DNA from: Zygnema cylindricum | Lineage: Eukaryota > Streptophyta > Zygnematophyceae > Zygnematales > Zygnemataceae | Length of the DNA stretch: 64,000 nt | Reading direction: 5' to 3' | NCBI GenBank assembly: GCA_037447655.1 | Contig: JBBHKE010000867.1 | Location: forward strand, 1 to 64,000 | Shown here: positions 37,596 through 49,988 of the stretch, in pieces | How the letters are laid out: each line of letters starts with the position of its first letter | Position numbering within the stretch: position 1 is the first letter of the stretch | Notes under the pieces: generated by a model | The model's input: only the letters and a program-made list of their open reading frames with translations | Database searches by the model: none | Told to the model about the DNA's origin: nothing | Translations under genes and position numbers: made by a program

Positions 37596-38607
37596 ATGAA
37601 GGTTGATGATCTTCTTACTATTATTATAGCTTCACGAATACGCCTTCTGGCGATGTTATTCTGTTTCCGTTTAATGACTAAATATATACATTTCCGTATG
37701 CAACATCGTCGAGGATGGTGGATGTTCCCCCGTTCTAATGCAGTATGGGAGAATGTGCACTTACAAATATGGCTACAATTGGAACCTAAAGAACGAGATA
37801 GAGAGTGGCGACAAGCGTACAAAATGTGACACGGAAACTTCTATAAATTATTTACCCTCTGAGGACCATCTATAGAAAAAAAATATATATATATATCGTG
37901 ATGTTGTTTATCCAATGAAAGCATTCGCAATGGTGTTGTACCGATTTGGGAACAGTTGCTCCTTACATACTATTTCAAATATATATTTGTGTTGGTCGTA
38001 GGATCGTAGTTTCTTACACGACGTTGATTTGTGACGTGCTGCCACGACTATTCTACACTAGATTTGTCGCACATCCAACGAAGATCGTCTGAAGCTCATC
38101 CAACATAGGTTTGAAACATTAACGAATAATAAAATGATAGCGAGTGTGATAGATGGAACCCATATCTATTTGCAAAACAAACCGAAATTTAATTTGCATG
38201 ATTACTATTCCCGCCATGATGATTACAGTATTTTGCTACAAAGAGTCAAAGACCACCGAATGGTATTTTGGGATATTTGTGTGAAGGCTTCTGGAGGAGT
38301 CCATGATTCGAGTCCTTTCCAATACTCGTCTTTGTTCACTAAACTAGAAGAAGGGCGCACTTTGGGTGAGATTAGCGTTATTAATGGTCAAGAAGTGCGG
38401 CCGGTCATTTTGGCAGATTCTTCTTATCTTTTCGATACTTACATTTTGGAAGCAATCCATAATGAGGCATTTGGAACGGAGGAGGAAAATGCTTTTGACA
38501 AAGATCTTCGAAGAGGAAAAAAAATAATTGAAAATGTATATGGCATTTTGAAGATGCGTTTTCCCATCCTTCAATCATGTCCAATTCAATTTAAGCGAGT
38601 GCCTACA
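37596..38607 (+). pseudogene. PIF/Harbinger (HARBI1-like) transposase fossil
   Basis: From ATG 37596, segments in order match Harbinger transposases. They are RRGWWMFPRSN with an acidic DREWRQAYKM segment; MKAFAMVLYRFGNSCSLHTIS (near 37918-37978, read through stops); and then the DDE nuclease core. First Asp in VIDGTHIYL (near 38145), followed by YYSRHDDYSILLQRVKDHR and SGGVHDSSPFQYS; second Asp in ILADSSYLF (near 38415); Glu in IIENVYGILKMRFPIL (near 38530-38570). The core from 38134 is still open, but the upstream part has stops and frame changes. The usual C-terminal end is lost where the segmental duplication begins at 38608. No matching terminal inverted repeats were found. Confidence 0.88.
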
Positions 38608-38747
38608 GCGATATGTCCATTATCCACACCCTTCAAAAAAGTACATAGAAACCACCAATTATCGGCAAAACCAGTTCTAGCCAAAAAGCTAAAAAGCCAA
38701 AAAGGTCGAACAATTTTAGGGCACTATTAAAACGAAATAAATTAAAA

Positions 38748-38872
38748 GGGGGGGGGAGGGGGGAAGGGGGGGGGGGAGGGAGGAAGGGGGGAAGGGGGGG
38801 GGGGGAGGGAGGAAGGGGGGAAGGGGGGGGGGGGAGGGGGGAGGGAAGGGGGGGAGGGGGGGGGAGAAGGGG
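38748..38872. repeat. G-rich low-complexity tract (copy 2)
   Basis: Same kind of tract as 21396-21510, slightly longer, with more GGAA interruptions. Confidence 0.95.
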
Positions 38873-39272
38873 TTGATTTCTTTTTTAGGTTAAATCAACT
38901 TTCCATCAAAACGGAATATCCATGAGATACGACTAAACTTAGGTTTTCCTTTTTCACTCATCCTCCTCTTCACGCTTATTTCTCTTCCTTTTGTCTTTAT
39001 TGTACACACTTTTCCCCTCTCTCGCCGTCTCTCTCCCTCTCATAAACAATCCAAGAAAACGTTCCTTTAGGTTTTGACAATATGAAATTTTTGAATTTTA
39101 TGGAAGTGTGAGGATTTTAAACTTCGTTAAAGAATTTTGCGTTTTGTAGGGCAATTTGTACATTTTAGGGTTTTTCTCTCTTCTTTTTTAAGTTTTCAAA
39201 TTTTTAGGGCATTAACTCCTTTTCGGTTTCTTAGTCGAAAAAGCTTAACGGCTTAAAAAAGGGGGGACGATT

Positions 39273-39938
39273 TTTCCCTCCGTCCCTCCCTTCCTCCCTC
39301 CCTCCCTTCCTCCCTCCCTCCCTCCCTTCCTCCCTCCCTTCCTCCCTCCCTTCCTCCCTCCCTCCCTCCCTTCCTCCCTCCCTCCCTTCCTCCCTCCTCC
39401 CTCCCTCCCAGTCCTCCCAGCGCTCTCTTCTGCCCTCCCCTTCTCTTTCCCAATCCGCCATATTTCTTCCCTTTCAATCCTCCTTCCTCCCTCCCTCCTT
39501 CCCTCGCTTGCCTCCCCCATCCAATAAAATTTACCTTCCCTCCGTTCTTCCCTCCCTTCCTCCCAATCTTCCCTCCCATCCTCCCTCCTTTCTTCCCTCT
39601 TTCCTCCCCTCTCTCTCTCCCTCCCCTCCCTCGTTCCCACCATCCCTCCCTCCCTCTGCCTACCTTCCAATTATTTTTCCTCTGCTGCCTCTTCTTCTGC
39701 CGCTTCCGCTGTCTTTCTCCCTCCCTCTCTCCCCCCCTCGCTTTGCCTCCAATCCCAGCTTGTTATCACACGTGCGATTGGGCGCCGCTTTTTCTGTTAG
39801 AATCAGAGGAGAGAAGAGAGGAAGGAAGGGGAAGGGAAGGAGGAATTTATAAACGGGAAGGGAAGGAAAGGGAAAAGATGGGAAGGGAAGGGGAGGGAAG
39901 GGGAGGGAAGGGAAGGGACGGAAGGAGAGGGAAGCAGA
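39273..39938. repeat. CCCT/CCTT then GGGAA low-complexity region (copy 2)
   Basis: Counterpart of 21912-22575 with a different number and arrangement of CCCT and CTTC units. No gene. Confidence 0.92.
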
Positions 39939-40022
39939 GGAGGAACAGACGGACAGTCGTGCGGCTTTGTCCACTTGTACTTTTCGAATCTGCAGTACAG
40001 TACATTACAGTACAGTACAGTA

Positions 40023-40561
40023 CACCGCGAATCGTTATTAGTGTCACATTTTAAATAGTGTTGAAGAAAATTTACCGTACTTGATGCTAATTAAGAATTT
40101 GAATATTTTCAAAAAAAAGGTGTATTCTAATTTCGGCGTTAATGCTAATTTGGGAACAGCAAAAATGGAATATTCGCCGTACGTTATATACATTAATATA
40201 TGTATCCGTACAAAATATTAGAAATCGTACGCCATCGTGAATCTAAAATATCCGTACATGCCATACTACTTTACGTGTCTGACTAATCCCGTTTTTTTTA
40301 GCGCACGTTCCTATGCGTGCGCGTCTGATTTAATTCATTTTTTGTAAATTTTCACTTGAAAAGGTACATTTATGTACGGCCTGACATAGACCATACACCA
40401 CACTATTTAGATTTTATTGTACTTTCAGGCTTTACGCTATTTTGTACGGTCCCTTAATAACGTCAAGGAAAAAATAAAATCATATATCCTATTTGAAAAA
40501 AAAAAATCAAAATTTTAAGAACCCAAATTAGAGTTATTGACACTAATAACGATTCGCGGTG
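40023..40561. mobile_element. MITE-2 copy b
   Basis: 539 bp, one base longer than copy a (extra A in a run). Same ends and TA flanks; it was copied as part of the segmental duplication, not inserted independently. Confidence 0.92.
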
Positions 40562-40761
40562 TAATGTTCGTACGGGAAAAATGCATATTTCATTTTTTAA
40601 GTAGTTATTAGTTTATTACGAAATAAATGTAGCTTTATGAAAAACAGTAAAGTATTCCGTTACGAAGATATTGTAATCTGTTTGGCTATCTGAGGCATTA
40701 GTTAGTTAAGCGTTCCACTGTGCGAGTTCAGCGCTATTAGCTACGCTTTCATAAAGCTACA

Positions 40762-40843
40762 CATAGTTCAAAAGTAGGCGTTTCTATTGTAGGCCTTCTG
40801 TAGGCGCCTTTATGGGCGTACTTTCACCTACTTTTGAACTATG
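40762..40843. mobile_element. 82-bp micro-MITE (copy 2)
   Basis: Identical to 23401-23482, including the AAGCTACA duplications (40754-40761 and 40844-40851). Present through the segmental duplication. Confidence 0.9.
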
Positions 40844-41257
40844 AAGCTACAGCATACATGCGACAGCGAAACACATGAACGTAACAGACGTCAGCTCAGC
40901 CGGTTAAATGGTGATTATTTTTAGGGAACTGCAGATCGTATACGTCATTTCGGTTGCGTAAGGGCTTGCATAAGCACATACAAAAGTACAAAACAGTACA
41001 AATAACGTACAAGTCACAAAAAATAGGAACATCCGTATCAGGATTTAACGGCCAGTCCGTTTATTGCAACGCCTAAGCGCATTCGACGCAGAGTACGGAT
41101 TCCTTAGATCCGTAAAACACGACAATCTCAACCGTACGTCAGGAACTATATCTCCTCTGGAAGCCTTCAGATCGGTACAAGATTTCATCTGGGACCGAGC
41201 GTTCCCGTAAATGAAACCATAGATGTCCTATGCGCATAAAACGCACGAAGTAAACTA

Positions 41258-41473
41258 CACCGCCAATCGTTATTAGCGTGTAAGTTTTTTTAGCGTATAC
41301 GAATAATTAGCGTGGTTTACGCTAATTGGGAATTTGGAAATTTTCGAAGAAATCGTCTATTCTAATTAGGAATTAGGGTTTTTTTCAAAATAGTGTGGAT
41401 AATTCTATTTGAGAATAATAAAAAAAAAGCAGGACGGAATTAGCGTACACAAAGCTAATAACCATTGGCGGTG
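41258..41473. mobile_element. MITE-1 copy c
   Basis: 216 bp with TA at 41256-41257 and 41474-41475. The left half is identical to MITE-1b; the right half carries its own variants (GCAGGACGG, AAAGCTAATAACCATTGG), showing that the duplication boundary lies within the element. Confidence 0.92.
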
Positions 41474-41475
41474 TA

Positions 41476-42309
41476 ACGATTACTACGTACACTGCGCATA
41501 AAACAATTTTCAAATTTTATAAAATTCGTCGGAAAATTCGTACTTTTTTTTTTACTTTAAAATTTCAAAAAAAAAAAATCATAGAGGTACCAAGCGTTTT
41601 AAACGCTCGCATGAAACGTCGAAAAAATAATGATATATGCACGGAACACATGCATTTTTTTTAATGCATTGACCGACTTTGACTTCATAATAAAATAGAA
41701 AATAAAAAACATTTAATCAAAAGTACTACTACAACTTAGGGTATGTGCCCATGTATAAAAGTACCGGTTTTTTAGTATATCTTCCGTCAAAGATTTTCCC
41801 GCGGCTTCCACTGGCTTTGCATCCACGCTGGTGGAAGGCACATGGCCTCTGCCACGTATAGCCACATGATCGCGCATTCGTCGCGGATATTTATTTACTT
41901 TTCCACGAGGCGCAATGCTATACGTTTAGGCTCCTAAAATTGAACTCCTTCAGGTCACTTATTGCAAACTGAAAGGTTTTACCGACGGCGTATCCGACTC
42001 TGCATCCGACGGTCAAGGCTTACGCCCATAACCTTATATAATGAAATCAGTCATCCAGTAACTTAGTTTTTCTAACAGAAAAAAATAATTTGGTACATCA
42101 TTGTCTGAAACAGAACGTCTGACAGTAAATAACCACATTTTCAACCCTAAATGTAACTTCACCCTAACTCCAAAAAAAAATTACCTTAATATTATAACTG
42201 TTTAAACTAGAGTTAATTGCTCTAATGACGAACATTTTAAGGTAGTATAATGTACATACTGTGTCAGTCCGTACTATAATTTCTCATTATTTTGTACACA
42301 TGTTCAAAA
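41476..42309. other. Intergenic, no gene recognised
   Basis: AT-rich. 41737-41760 (TTAGGGTATGTGCCCATGT) looks like a left end of the Harbinger-like MITE family. 41578-41597 is an inverted match to 43437-43456 (see findings). Confidence 0.45.
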
Positions 42310-42312
42310 TAA

Positions 42313-43088
42313 GGGTATGTCCCCATGTACTTATAACTTAGCGAACTTACTTTGTATTTTAGCCCGGATCCGGCGGACCCGCTTTTCAAGTGTCCCTATG
42401 TGTAAGAACGTAATCGTAACTTACGTTTGTGACGATTGTATACGTCAACAATGCCTGTGACGGTTGTCAATGTCTACAATTTGTGGTCGCACGTTATTTT
42501 TTGAAATTGCTTGTGTGACGTCGCATGTCTTACCGTGACATTGTAGACGTACCGCCTTCCACCCTGTACCGTTTCACGGTTGAAGAAGTTACGCTTTGCC
42601 TTTGAGTCTCCTGTCCGGTCGACATGAAATGGCATCGGAATTCCGAGACCCCTGCAAAACAAAAACCGTACTGGACGAAAACGGACAAAACCAAACAAAT
42701 TGTGTAATTTTCTTTGTCGTATTAAATGCAAACGGACAAAACATAACGACTTCCGTACTTTCCTTTGTCTTTGAAAATCGTGTTAAATACTTCGAAATTA
42801 CGGCACGTGCGAATATATGTTCCTATTTGTTTACATAAAATCCTTAGTTTTAAAACACATCGCGCATGTGTTTTAAAGATAAGGTTGAAGATGACGTTTT
42901 TTGTCGTCGAAGTGGGTCGAAAAACACAAGACGACAAATCTTCGTACATCCTAAGTTCGAGGGTGACGCAAATTGTACTCTACAAATTTGCGATTCCTTC
43001 GTACGGTTGGAACTTAGGCAGTACGACGCTAAATTTTAAAGGAAAACGACAGAAAAAAACCCTTTCTTATGCACATGGGGACACACCC
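42313..43088. mobile_element. Harbinger-like MITE with TAA target duplication
   Basis: 776 bp. The left end GGGTATGTCCCCATGT and right end ACATGGGGACACACCC are inverted repeats. TAA flanks both sides (42310-42312 and 43089-43091), the 3-bp TTA/TAA duplication typical of PIF/Harbinger. Non-coding, so it would have depended on a transposase such as the one fossilised at 37596-38607. Confidence 0.85.
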
Positions 43089-43478
43089 TAAGTGTCAGAT
43101 AATCGCGTCGACCGGGAAGATTGAGTGCGCCGCGCAGAAAAGCGTACTCAGATTTGATTTCTAAGTCATAAAGACAAAGGAAAATCGCGCTGACCTGTTC
43201 TCACATGTTCAGTTGTCGAATATGTGAACACGTAGTATCGCGGCTACCCTAAAAACATGGGAACATGTATCTATTCATTCAATTTAACAGCGATTCACGG
43301 TGTACTTTTAACCTTATTTTTGATAAGTCCATACATTTTGTTTGTACAATAAATCCGTACACAAAAGCTACGAATTTTACGAAAATTTCAAAATCTTAAA
43401 AATTGAACTCATTTTCGTAAAAAAGTGAAAATACGTACGTTTGGTACCTCTATGATTTAAATATTCAATACCCTAAAA

Positions 43479-44010
43479 AACTGAAAAGTGCAACGAACTA
43501 CCGGCGAGCGACGGAATTTACGACGTCTCCAATGGCGGCTTCCTTCGGACGACGGAGTGGAGGAGAGATGAAAATACGCGCCCGCAAATGACGCAAAATG
43601 GCTCTAAGGAAGCCGCCGTTGGAGACGCCATAAATTCCGCCGCTCGCCGCTAGTTCGTTGCACTTTTCAAATACGCCATAAATTTCGCCGTTTGCCGCTC
43701 AGAAAAAAATACGCGCGCGAGACGCCATAAATTCCACAGCTCGCCGCTAAGATAAAAATACGCACTCGCAAATGAAGCAAAACTGAAAAGTGCAACGAAC
43801 TAGCAGCGAGCGACGGAATTTATGACATCTCAAACGGCGGCTTCCTTCTAAAGACGGAGGGAGGACAGATAAAAAATACGCGTGCGCAAAAGAAGCAAAA
43901 CTGAAAAGTGCAACGAACTAGCGGCGAGCAGCGCAATTTATGGCGTCTCTAACGGCGGCTTCCTTCTGAAGCAGAGTGGAGGACAGTTAAAACATACGCG
44001 CGCGCAAATG
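43479..44010. repeat. Foldback repeat cluster
   Basis: A unit beginning CTGAAAAGTGCAACGAACTA and continuing through GCGGCTTCCTTC occurs in direct orientation near 43482, 43793 and 43898. It is inverted at about 43604-43672 (reading AAGCCGCCGTTGGAGACG...GTTCGTTGCACTTTTC). The first direct copy and the inverted copy form a hairpin with about 70-bp arms and a 50-bp loop. Confidence 0.85.
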
Positions 44011-44274
44011 AACCAACGCCTTTTTTTTATGTCCATATAATTTTATGTACAGTGTGAGACGTAAGAATTTTACGAAACAAGCAATACTACGTAGTTTTTC
44101 GGGAAAAAGTCTAAATCCGTACGAATTAGACATCTATGCATGAAACATGCGCAATAGAGTACACTACGTTATGAAACTTTAGCATGGTAGATATATTTTC
44201 ATAGTTTTTCAAACCATTTAATACTAACGATTTAATGGCGGCGAAATATACGTAAGTAACACACTGAACGATTT

Positions 44275-44600
44275 GAAAAAACAAGTAAAATCTTTAATGA
44301 TTTTGTATTCGTACTATTCCGTACATGTAAAAAAAATCCGTACGAACGTACATAAGTCAAACTTACCGGGCGCAAACGGGGCAACACTACAACGTCTCTT
44401 TTTGTAAAAGTTTGTACAATTTGAGAAACATTCCATACATTTCCCTATAATTCCGTACATTTCCGTAAATTTGTTGTCGAGTTTTGCCGACAAAAAGTAC
44501 TAAGAAATGCAACTTAATATTTTCGTCAAAGTTCGTACATTTCCCGTAAAATACCGTATATTTCCCGTAAATTTCCCGTTCACTTTACTGGACAAAAAGT
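44275..44600. repeat. Dispersed repeat R2, copy b
   Basis: Diverged counterpart of 35321-35730 in the same orientation. Rich in CCGTACATTTCC phrases. The rest of 44011-44909 shows no gene. Confidence 0.6.
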
Positions 44601-44909
44601 ACTAAGCCTTTTTTTGCAATTTTTTCAACAGTCACAAATTATACGAAGGAATAGAAAAAACTGAAAAAATCATACGATTTGAACAACATCGTATTTTTTC
44701 CATTTTGTCGTCAATAATATCAGACTATACAGCCCATATTTATTACAGTACTGGAGCGTTGGAGAAAAAGTAGTGTTACCGTTAATTTAGGGTTATTACA
44801 CTATTTTATGTAAAAAGGAGAAGATTTTATTGCCAAAAACGTGATAGTAATACCATCAAATTACAAACCATGATTGTACGTGAACAGAGTTGATGATCAT
44901 CAAAGGTTT

Positions 44910-47317
44910 TCACAACTCTGACACCTCCATTGGCCCTCAGAATAAGCAGCTCACACGAAGCCTCTAGGATAACCCTGATCCTTTTTAGTTCCATCTAAAA
45001 TATCAGCCACCTTGGCAGACTAAAACTCTGACCACCTCCACCCCTATGAAGGCAAGACTCCATTGAGTTGATAGCAAAAAGAATCTCTGCATTTGCTCCC
45101 TTGAGCATTAAGTTATACAGGGTCAAAGTTGACCTTTTGTATAAAGACTCTTTGGGAGAGAGGGTCCTGTTGTTTTTGTGAAGTTTTGGATGTTTAGCAT
45201 TGGAGGTTGTGAGAGGGAATTTCCGAACTTAGAATATTTTTTCAAAGTCTTTGTTTGAGTATGTACCTAAATTACAGTTGACAACTCTGTAGACTTAGTG
45301 CAGTACTGAGTCTAAAGCTTTAGGGGAGTGTTGTTATTTGAAAGCTTTAGTACTCAGTAAATAGGTCAGTGAGAGAGGGATTAGTACTTATAATATTTTT
45401 GAGTATAAAACATTTCAGTACTGACCCCTAATAGTGTTACAGTAGTATTAGGACAAAAAGAGTGTACCGTACTTCTACAGGGACACGCGTCGGCATATGA
45501 GGATTTTGCAGGTATTTCAGGATGGCGCCGACACTCACATACACGTGTCGAATATCGAACAAGCGGATTCGCAGAATCGGACGGACGAAGTTTGGACCAG
45601 ACATCCGGAAAATGAATTGTACGATTTCAATATGGAATGTGGATTTGAATCGTGTCGACGGACGCGATTCGCGTGGGACCACAAGTGACGAAGCACGCCA
45701 TACACACTCAGGTGCATCGTACCCCACGACAACAGTCGGCTGGACTTATACGTCGTACGCACTCAAGTGATTCGTACCGCACGACAACAGTTGGCTGGAC
45801 TTATACGAACTATGCTGACTAAGCATCGATAACATCTTTTGTACGGACGCGTATCTATAAATATCTGAAAAACATTTGTTTGTATTTTAGTACGTTATAA
45901 AATAGTGTTTCACTGTTCCATTTAACGGCAGGTTGCAATTAGGGTTTTGACGTACCTCAAGTACATTAGACGTACATTGTTTTATCGTGTACAGTACTTA
46001 GTGACAAGTGTAGCTCCAGGATTAGTGTAGGACCTAGTTAGTTACTCTGCTAGTATAAACTTGTAGGACTTAGATTATTTTTAGTATCACAGTTGAATTT
46101 ATCAAAGTAAGGGCAGACTGTTTTTCTGCAACTTTGACCTAATGTTGTGATCATTCTGATGGATGTTTTTGCATGAAACTTTGTGAAGATACTTAATGAT
46201 CTAGAAACTATTTGTGAGTATAGTTTCAGTATGTTATGTTATCTCTGTAGAATTCTGTGAGAAGTTTACTTGGTTAGTTTGATAAGCTGTCAGCTGTTTT
46301 TGGGAACTCTGGAGCTCATATCTTTTAGATTCGTTTGTGGATGAGGCTGTAATTTTGGGAGGTTATAGTGTCTAGTGTATACTGCATACAGCTGCAGTTT
46401 TAACATCTTTTATTAATTGTGGAGTAATCTGTGCTGTCTGAAACACAGCTCTTTTTGGGGTAGTTTGTGGGTGTCTTCCGTGAGTAATCCATGGCTAAAA
46501 TAGGCTATGGACAACATGTCCTATCTACCAAATTTTTCTAAGTCCTATCTCTCTCTAAAACTCTTTCTACTGAAGTACGGCACCAATCAAAATACTGTAT
46601 CGTACAAAAATGTACAGGTGTCGGTGTACTTTTAGTACGGCCATTGTACGACATGGCCGACCAGTTGACACATGTTATGTCTGGATTCGTTTCTGTAATC
46701 CCCGATGATGCCGTAATCCAATGTGGTCGTGCCACGTGTCAATCGATATGGGGGTGACCGAAAACCGCCAAAATCTTATTCCACGATTTCGACATCCCTC
46801 GCGGCCATCCGATTGAAACTGGGTTTTAATCGCAGCCGTCATAAATCGTTGCGCCATATTTGTTTTGCTATTGAAACAAAATACGCGGTATCTGTTTCGG
46901 AACTATACCGTACTTCGTACTTTACAAACCTGTATCCATGTGCGACGTTTATAGTTACAGTTTAATGAATTAGGTCACGCTTCACAATTTATATATTTGC
47001 CAAACCCTATATGTCTCAGCACCGATCATAGACTATAGGATAAAGCTACCGTCTATTTCACACTTGACGGACGTCAAGTACCAGGATCAAATCCTGGGTC
47101 CGTCAAGTATATTTTGGTAAATATACCAAAATATACCAGTTGTCTCTCTATCTCTTAAGCAACATAGGCAGCCATGGCTCTAGCTTCCTCTTCAACTTTC
47201 AGTGATTGCGACAACTGTGGGAGCTGAAGAGAGGAGCTAGAAGCAGACTGCCTCAGCTTCTTTTCTGTCTTTCATTTTGGACATACAAAATACTATAAAT
47301 AACCATTAATTTTTACA
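44910..47317 (-). repeat. 3' LTR of element B, split by an insert
   Basis: Starts (minus strand) TGTAAAAATTAATGG at 47317, just after the CTCCTCTTATTTTC purine tract (as seen on plus), and ends near 44910 in CAGAGTTGTGA. Without the 1,349-bp insert and its duplication it is about 1.05 kb, the size of LTR-C and LTR-E. It contains the same antisense B-box-like GATCAAATC (47085-47093). Confidence 0.82.
45168..46516. mobile_element. LTR-like insert F in the LTR of element B
   Basis: Starts TGTTGTTTTTGTG and ends ATGGACAACA, with flanks GGTCC (left) and TGTCC (right), a four-of-five target duplication. The surrounding LTR sequence closes up correctly when it is removed. At 45329-45350 a purine tract and second start (GGGGAG then TGTTGTTATTTGAAAG) resemble the beginning of the insert. 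The insert is therefore either a solo LTR with an internal duplication or a severely deleted element. Confidence 0.65.
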
Positions 47318-48224
47318 CTCCTCTTATTTTCTAGTCACTCTTTAATTTCGTACGACACTTCTCCCTGCACAAAATAAGCTTAGGGGAAAGCACAGGTTTG
47401 GTCATCATATGTGCTACCATCTCGCTATCTGGTCTGTACTCTAAACTGATTATTTTGTTTTTTACCTTCTATCTAACAAAACTGAGTCTAATGTCCATGT
47501 GTTTGGCTCTAAAATGATGTTTAGAATTTGCTGCAATAGCGATTGCTGCCTGATTATCACAAAATTTTGTATGCACATCACTCTTACGGTGACCAAGCTC
47601 ACCAAGCAAAGAGTTGACCCACATCAATTCTTTTACAGCAGAGCAAGAGGCCATGTACTCAGCCTCCATGGTGGACTGAGCAATGACCTTTTGCTGATTG
47701 GAGCTCCAGCAGCAATCCCCATCACCCACATACAATACATACCCAGACCTGCATCTTCTTATCGGAGCATCACTATAGCTGGCATCACTCAAAGTGGTGA
47801 TGTCAGTATTATTCCCACCCAAATGCAACCATAGATCTTTAGTCCCTATGAGATATCTAAGGACTCTCTTAGCTGCCTCCTAATCTTTCTTAGTGGGAGC
47901 ATTCAGACTCCTACTTAGTACTCCTACAGCTGCAGCTATGTCTGGACGGGTACAATTCATGAAATATATTAGGCTGCCCTCTACTTGTCTATAAGGGATG
48001 GTGTGCATAAATCTTTTCTTTTCCGGGCCTACCTCATCATCTAAGATTATAAATCCATCTTCCACACTCCCCTCACTTCCTTTCTTTAATTCCATAAGAG
48101 TGGTACAACTATCAGCCTTGTTTATTTGGAATTTTTCTAACATGTTTCCAATGGCCTTCTTTTGAGTTAATCTTATTATCTTTCTATCTCTGTCTCTCTC
48201 TATCTGAATTCCCAAAATATACCT

Positions 48225-49289
48225 TGAAACTCTGAGACATCCATAAGTCCTCAGAGTGGACAGCTTCCAAGAAGCCTCTAAGATAACCCTGACCCCTTTG
48301 TGTTTCAGCAAGAACAACAGCCACCGTGGCAAACAAAAACTCTGACCAACTTCACCCCTGTGAAGGCAAGTTTCCCATGAGTCGATAGCAAAAAGAATCT
48401 TTGAATTTGCTCCCCTGAGCAGTAAGTTATGGAGGGTCAAAGTTGACCTTTTGTACAGAAGCTCTCTGGGAAAGAGGGTCCTATCTCCTAATTTTTCTAA
48501 GTCCTATCTCTCTCACAGACTATCTACTGATGTACGGAGCCAATCAGATTACACTTCCATACACAAAAGTACAGCTGCTGGTGTACTTTCTGTACGAACA
48601 TTGTACGACATGGCCTAAATTTCGATACGTGGTATATCCGGATTCTCTCCCTTAATCCTCGGAGATGCCGCGATCCAATGTCATTCCGCCACGTGTCATC
48701 CGATGTGGCGATGACCAAGAACCGCTGAAATCCTCTTCCGTGATCTTGGCGTTTAATTGCGGCCGTCCGATTAAATTCACATTTAATCGTAGCCGTAATA
48801 AATACATGCGCGGTATTCGTTTCGCTAAAGAAATAAACGCGCGGTATTCGTTTCTTATCCGTACTGTAATCCGTACTTTTACATTAATGGATCTATGTCT
48901 CCCGTAAATAGTTTCATTTAAATGAATAATCATACGTGTTAATGTTTAATTAAATATCAAACCCTATAGAATGTAACATTAGGTATAGACATAACGGATA
49001 AGGCCACCGGCTACCGATAGCTTACCGTCCGACAGGTACTAGGATCAAATCCTAGAGGCATCATGTATTCTTTTAGTAAATAAACCCCTAATGGAAAATA
49101 AACTAATATTTATATCGCGTAAACCTCTGGATAGCCTAATTAGCCATGGCTCTAGCTTCCTCTCCAACTTCTCAGTGACTGCGACAAGTTTGAGAGTTGG
49201 AGAGAGGAGTTAGAGGTAGACTTCCTCGGCTTCTTTCTATATTTCTATTCAGAACTAGAAAATACTTTAAAAGACCATTAATTTCTACA
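48225..49289 (-). mobile_element. Solo LTR E, same family as element C
   Basis: 1,065 bp, minus orientation: starts TGTAGAAATTAATGG at 49289 and ends CTCAGAGTTTCA at 48225. Perfect TACCT duplications flank it (48220-48224 and 49290-49294). It interrupts element B between MKDMGEARY and the GIQIERD motif. It matches LTR-C in length and in ordered blocks, and carries the antisense B-box-like GATCAAATC at 49043-49051. Confidence 0.93.
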
Positions 49290-49988
49290 TACCTTGCTTC
49301 TCCCATATCTTTCATCTCAAATCTTTCTATTAGATCATTTTTCAACTTATCTATTTTATCCATAGATTTACTTAAAACAAGCAAATCATCAATATAAATT
49401 GCAATAAAATAATTCCTTCCTCATCTTCAAACAAATAAATTGAGTGATCTGAGCTGATCCGAATATATCCTAAACCTGTAAGAAACTCATTATGTTTTTT
49501 GTTCCATTGCCGAGGCGCCTGTTTCAACCCATACAAAGATTTGATCAATCGGCATACCTTGCTCTCCTCCCCTTGCTCAACAAATCCTTCGGGCTGTCGC
49601 ATTAAAATCTCCCTTTCTAACTCTCCATGTAGGAAGGCTGTCTTGATGTCCATTTGATGCACTTCCATATCTACTACTGCCGCCATACAGAGAAATATCC
49701 GAACAAAGGGAAACTTGACGACCTGAGCAAAAGTCTCGTCGTAGTCAATTCCCTCTTTCTAGGTAAATCCTTTCGCCACTAACCAAGCATTGCACCGCTC
49801 AATAGTGTTATTAGGGTTGAGTTTCAATTTGAATACCCACTTACACCCGATTAGCTTTCAATCACGAGGACAATCCACCAATTCCCATGTATTGCCTGCC
49901 ATAATCAAAGCCATCTCATCATTAATGGTTGTCTTCCACTGGTTCCTCTCATGACATTTCATATCCTCACCATAAATCTAAGATTCAT

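Larger units (their letters stand above)
38608..41378. repeat. Segmental duplication, copy 2
   Basis: Counterpart of 21257-24017, same orientation. It begins at GCGATATGTCCATT fused to the transposase fossil and ends inside MITE-1c. Single-base differences are few; the largest differences are in the G-rich and CCCT-rich tracts. Confidence 0.95.

Noticed and set aside
47040-47110. A functional tRNA gene in the LTR of element B
   Set aside because: B-box and T-arm-like stem are present, but no full cloverleaf with acceptor stem and anticodon arm could be drawn; reported only as a tRNA-like motif.
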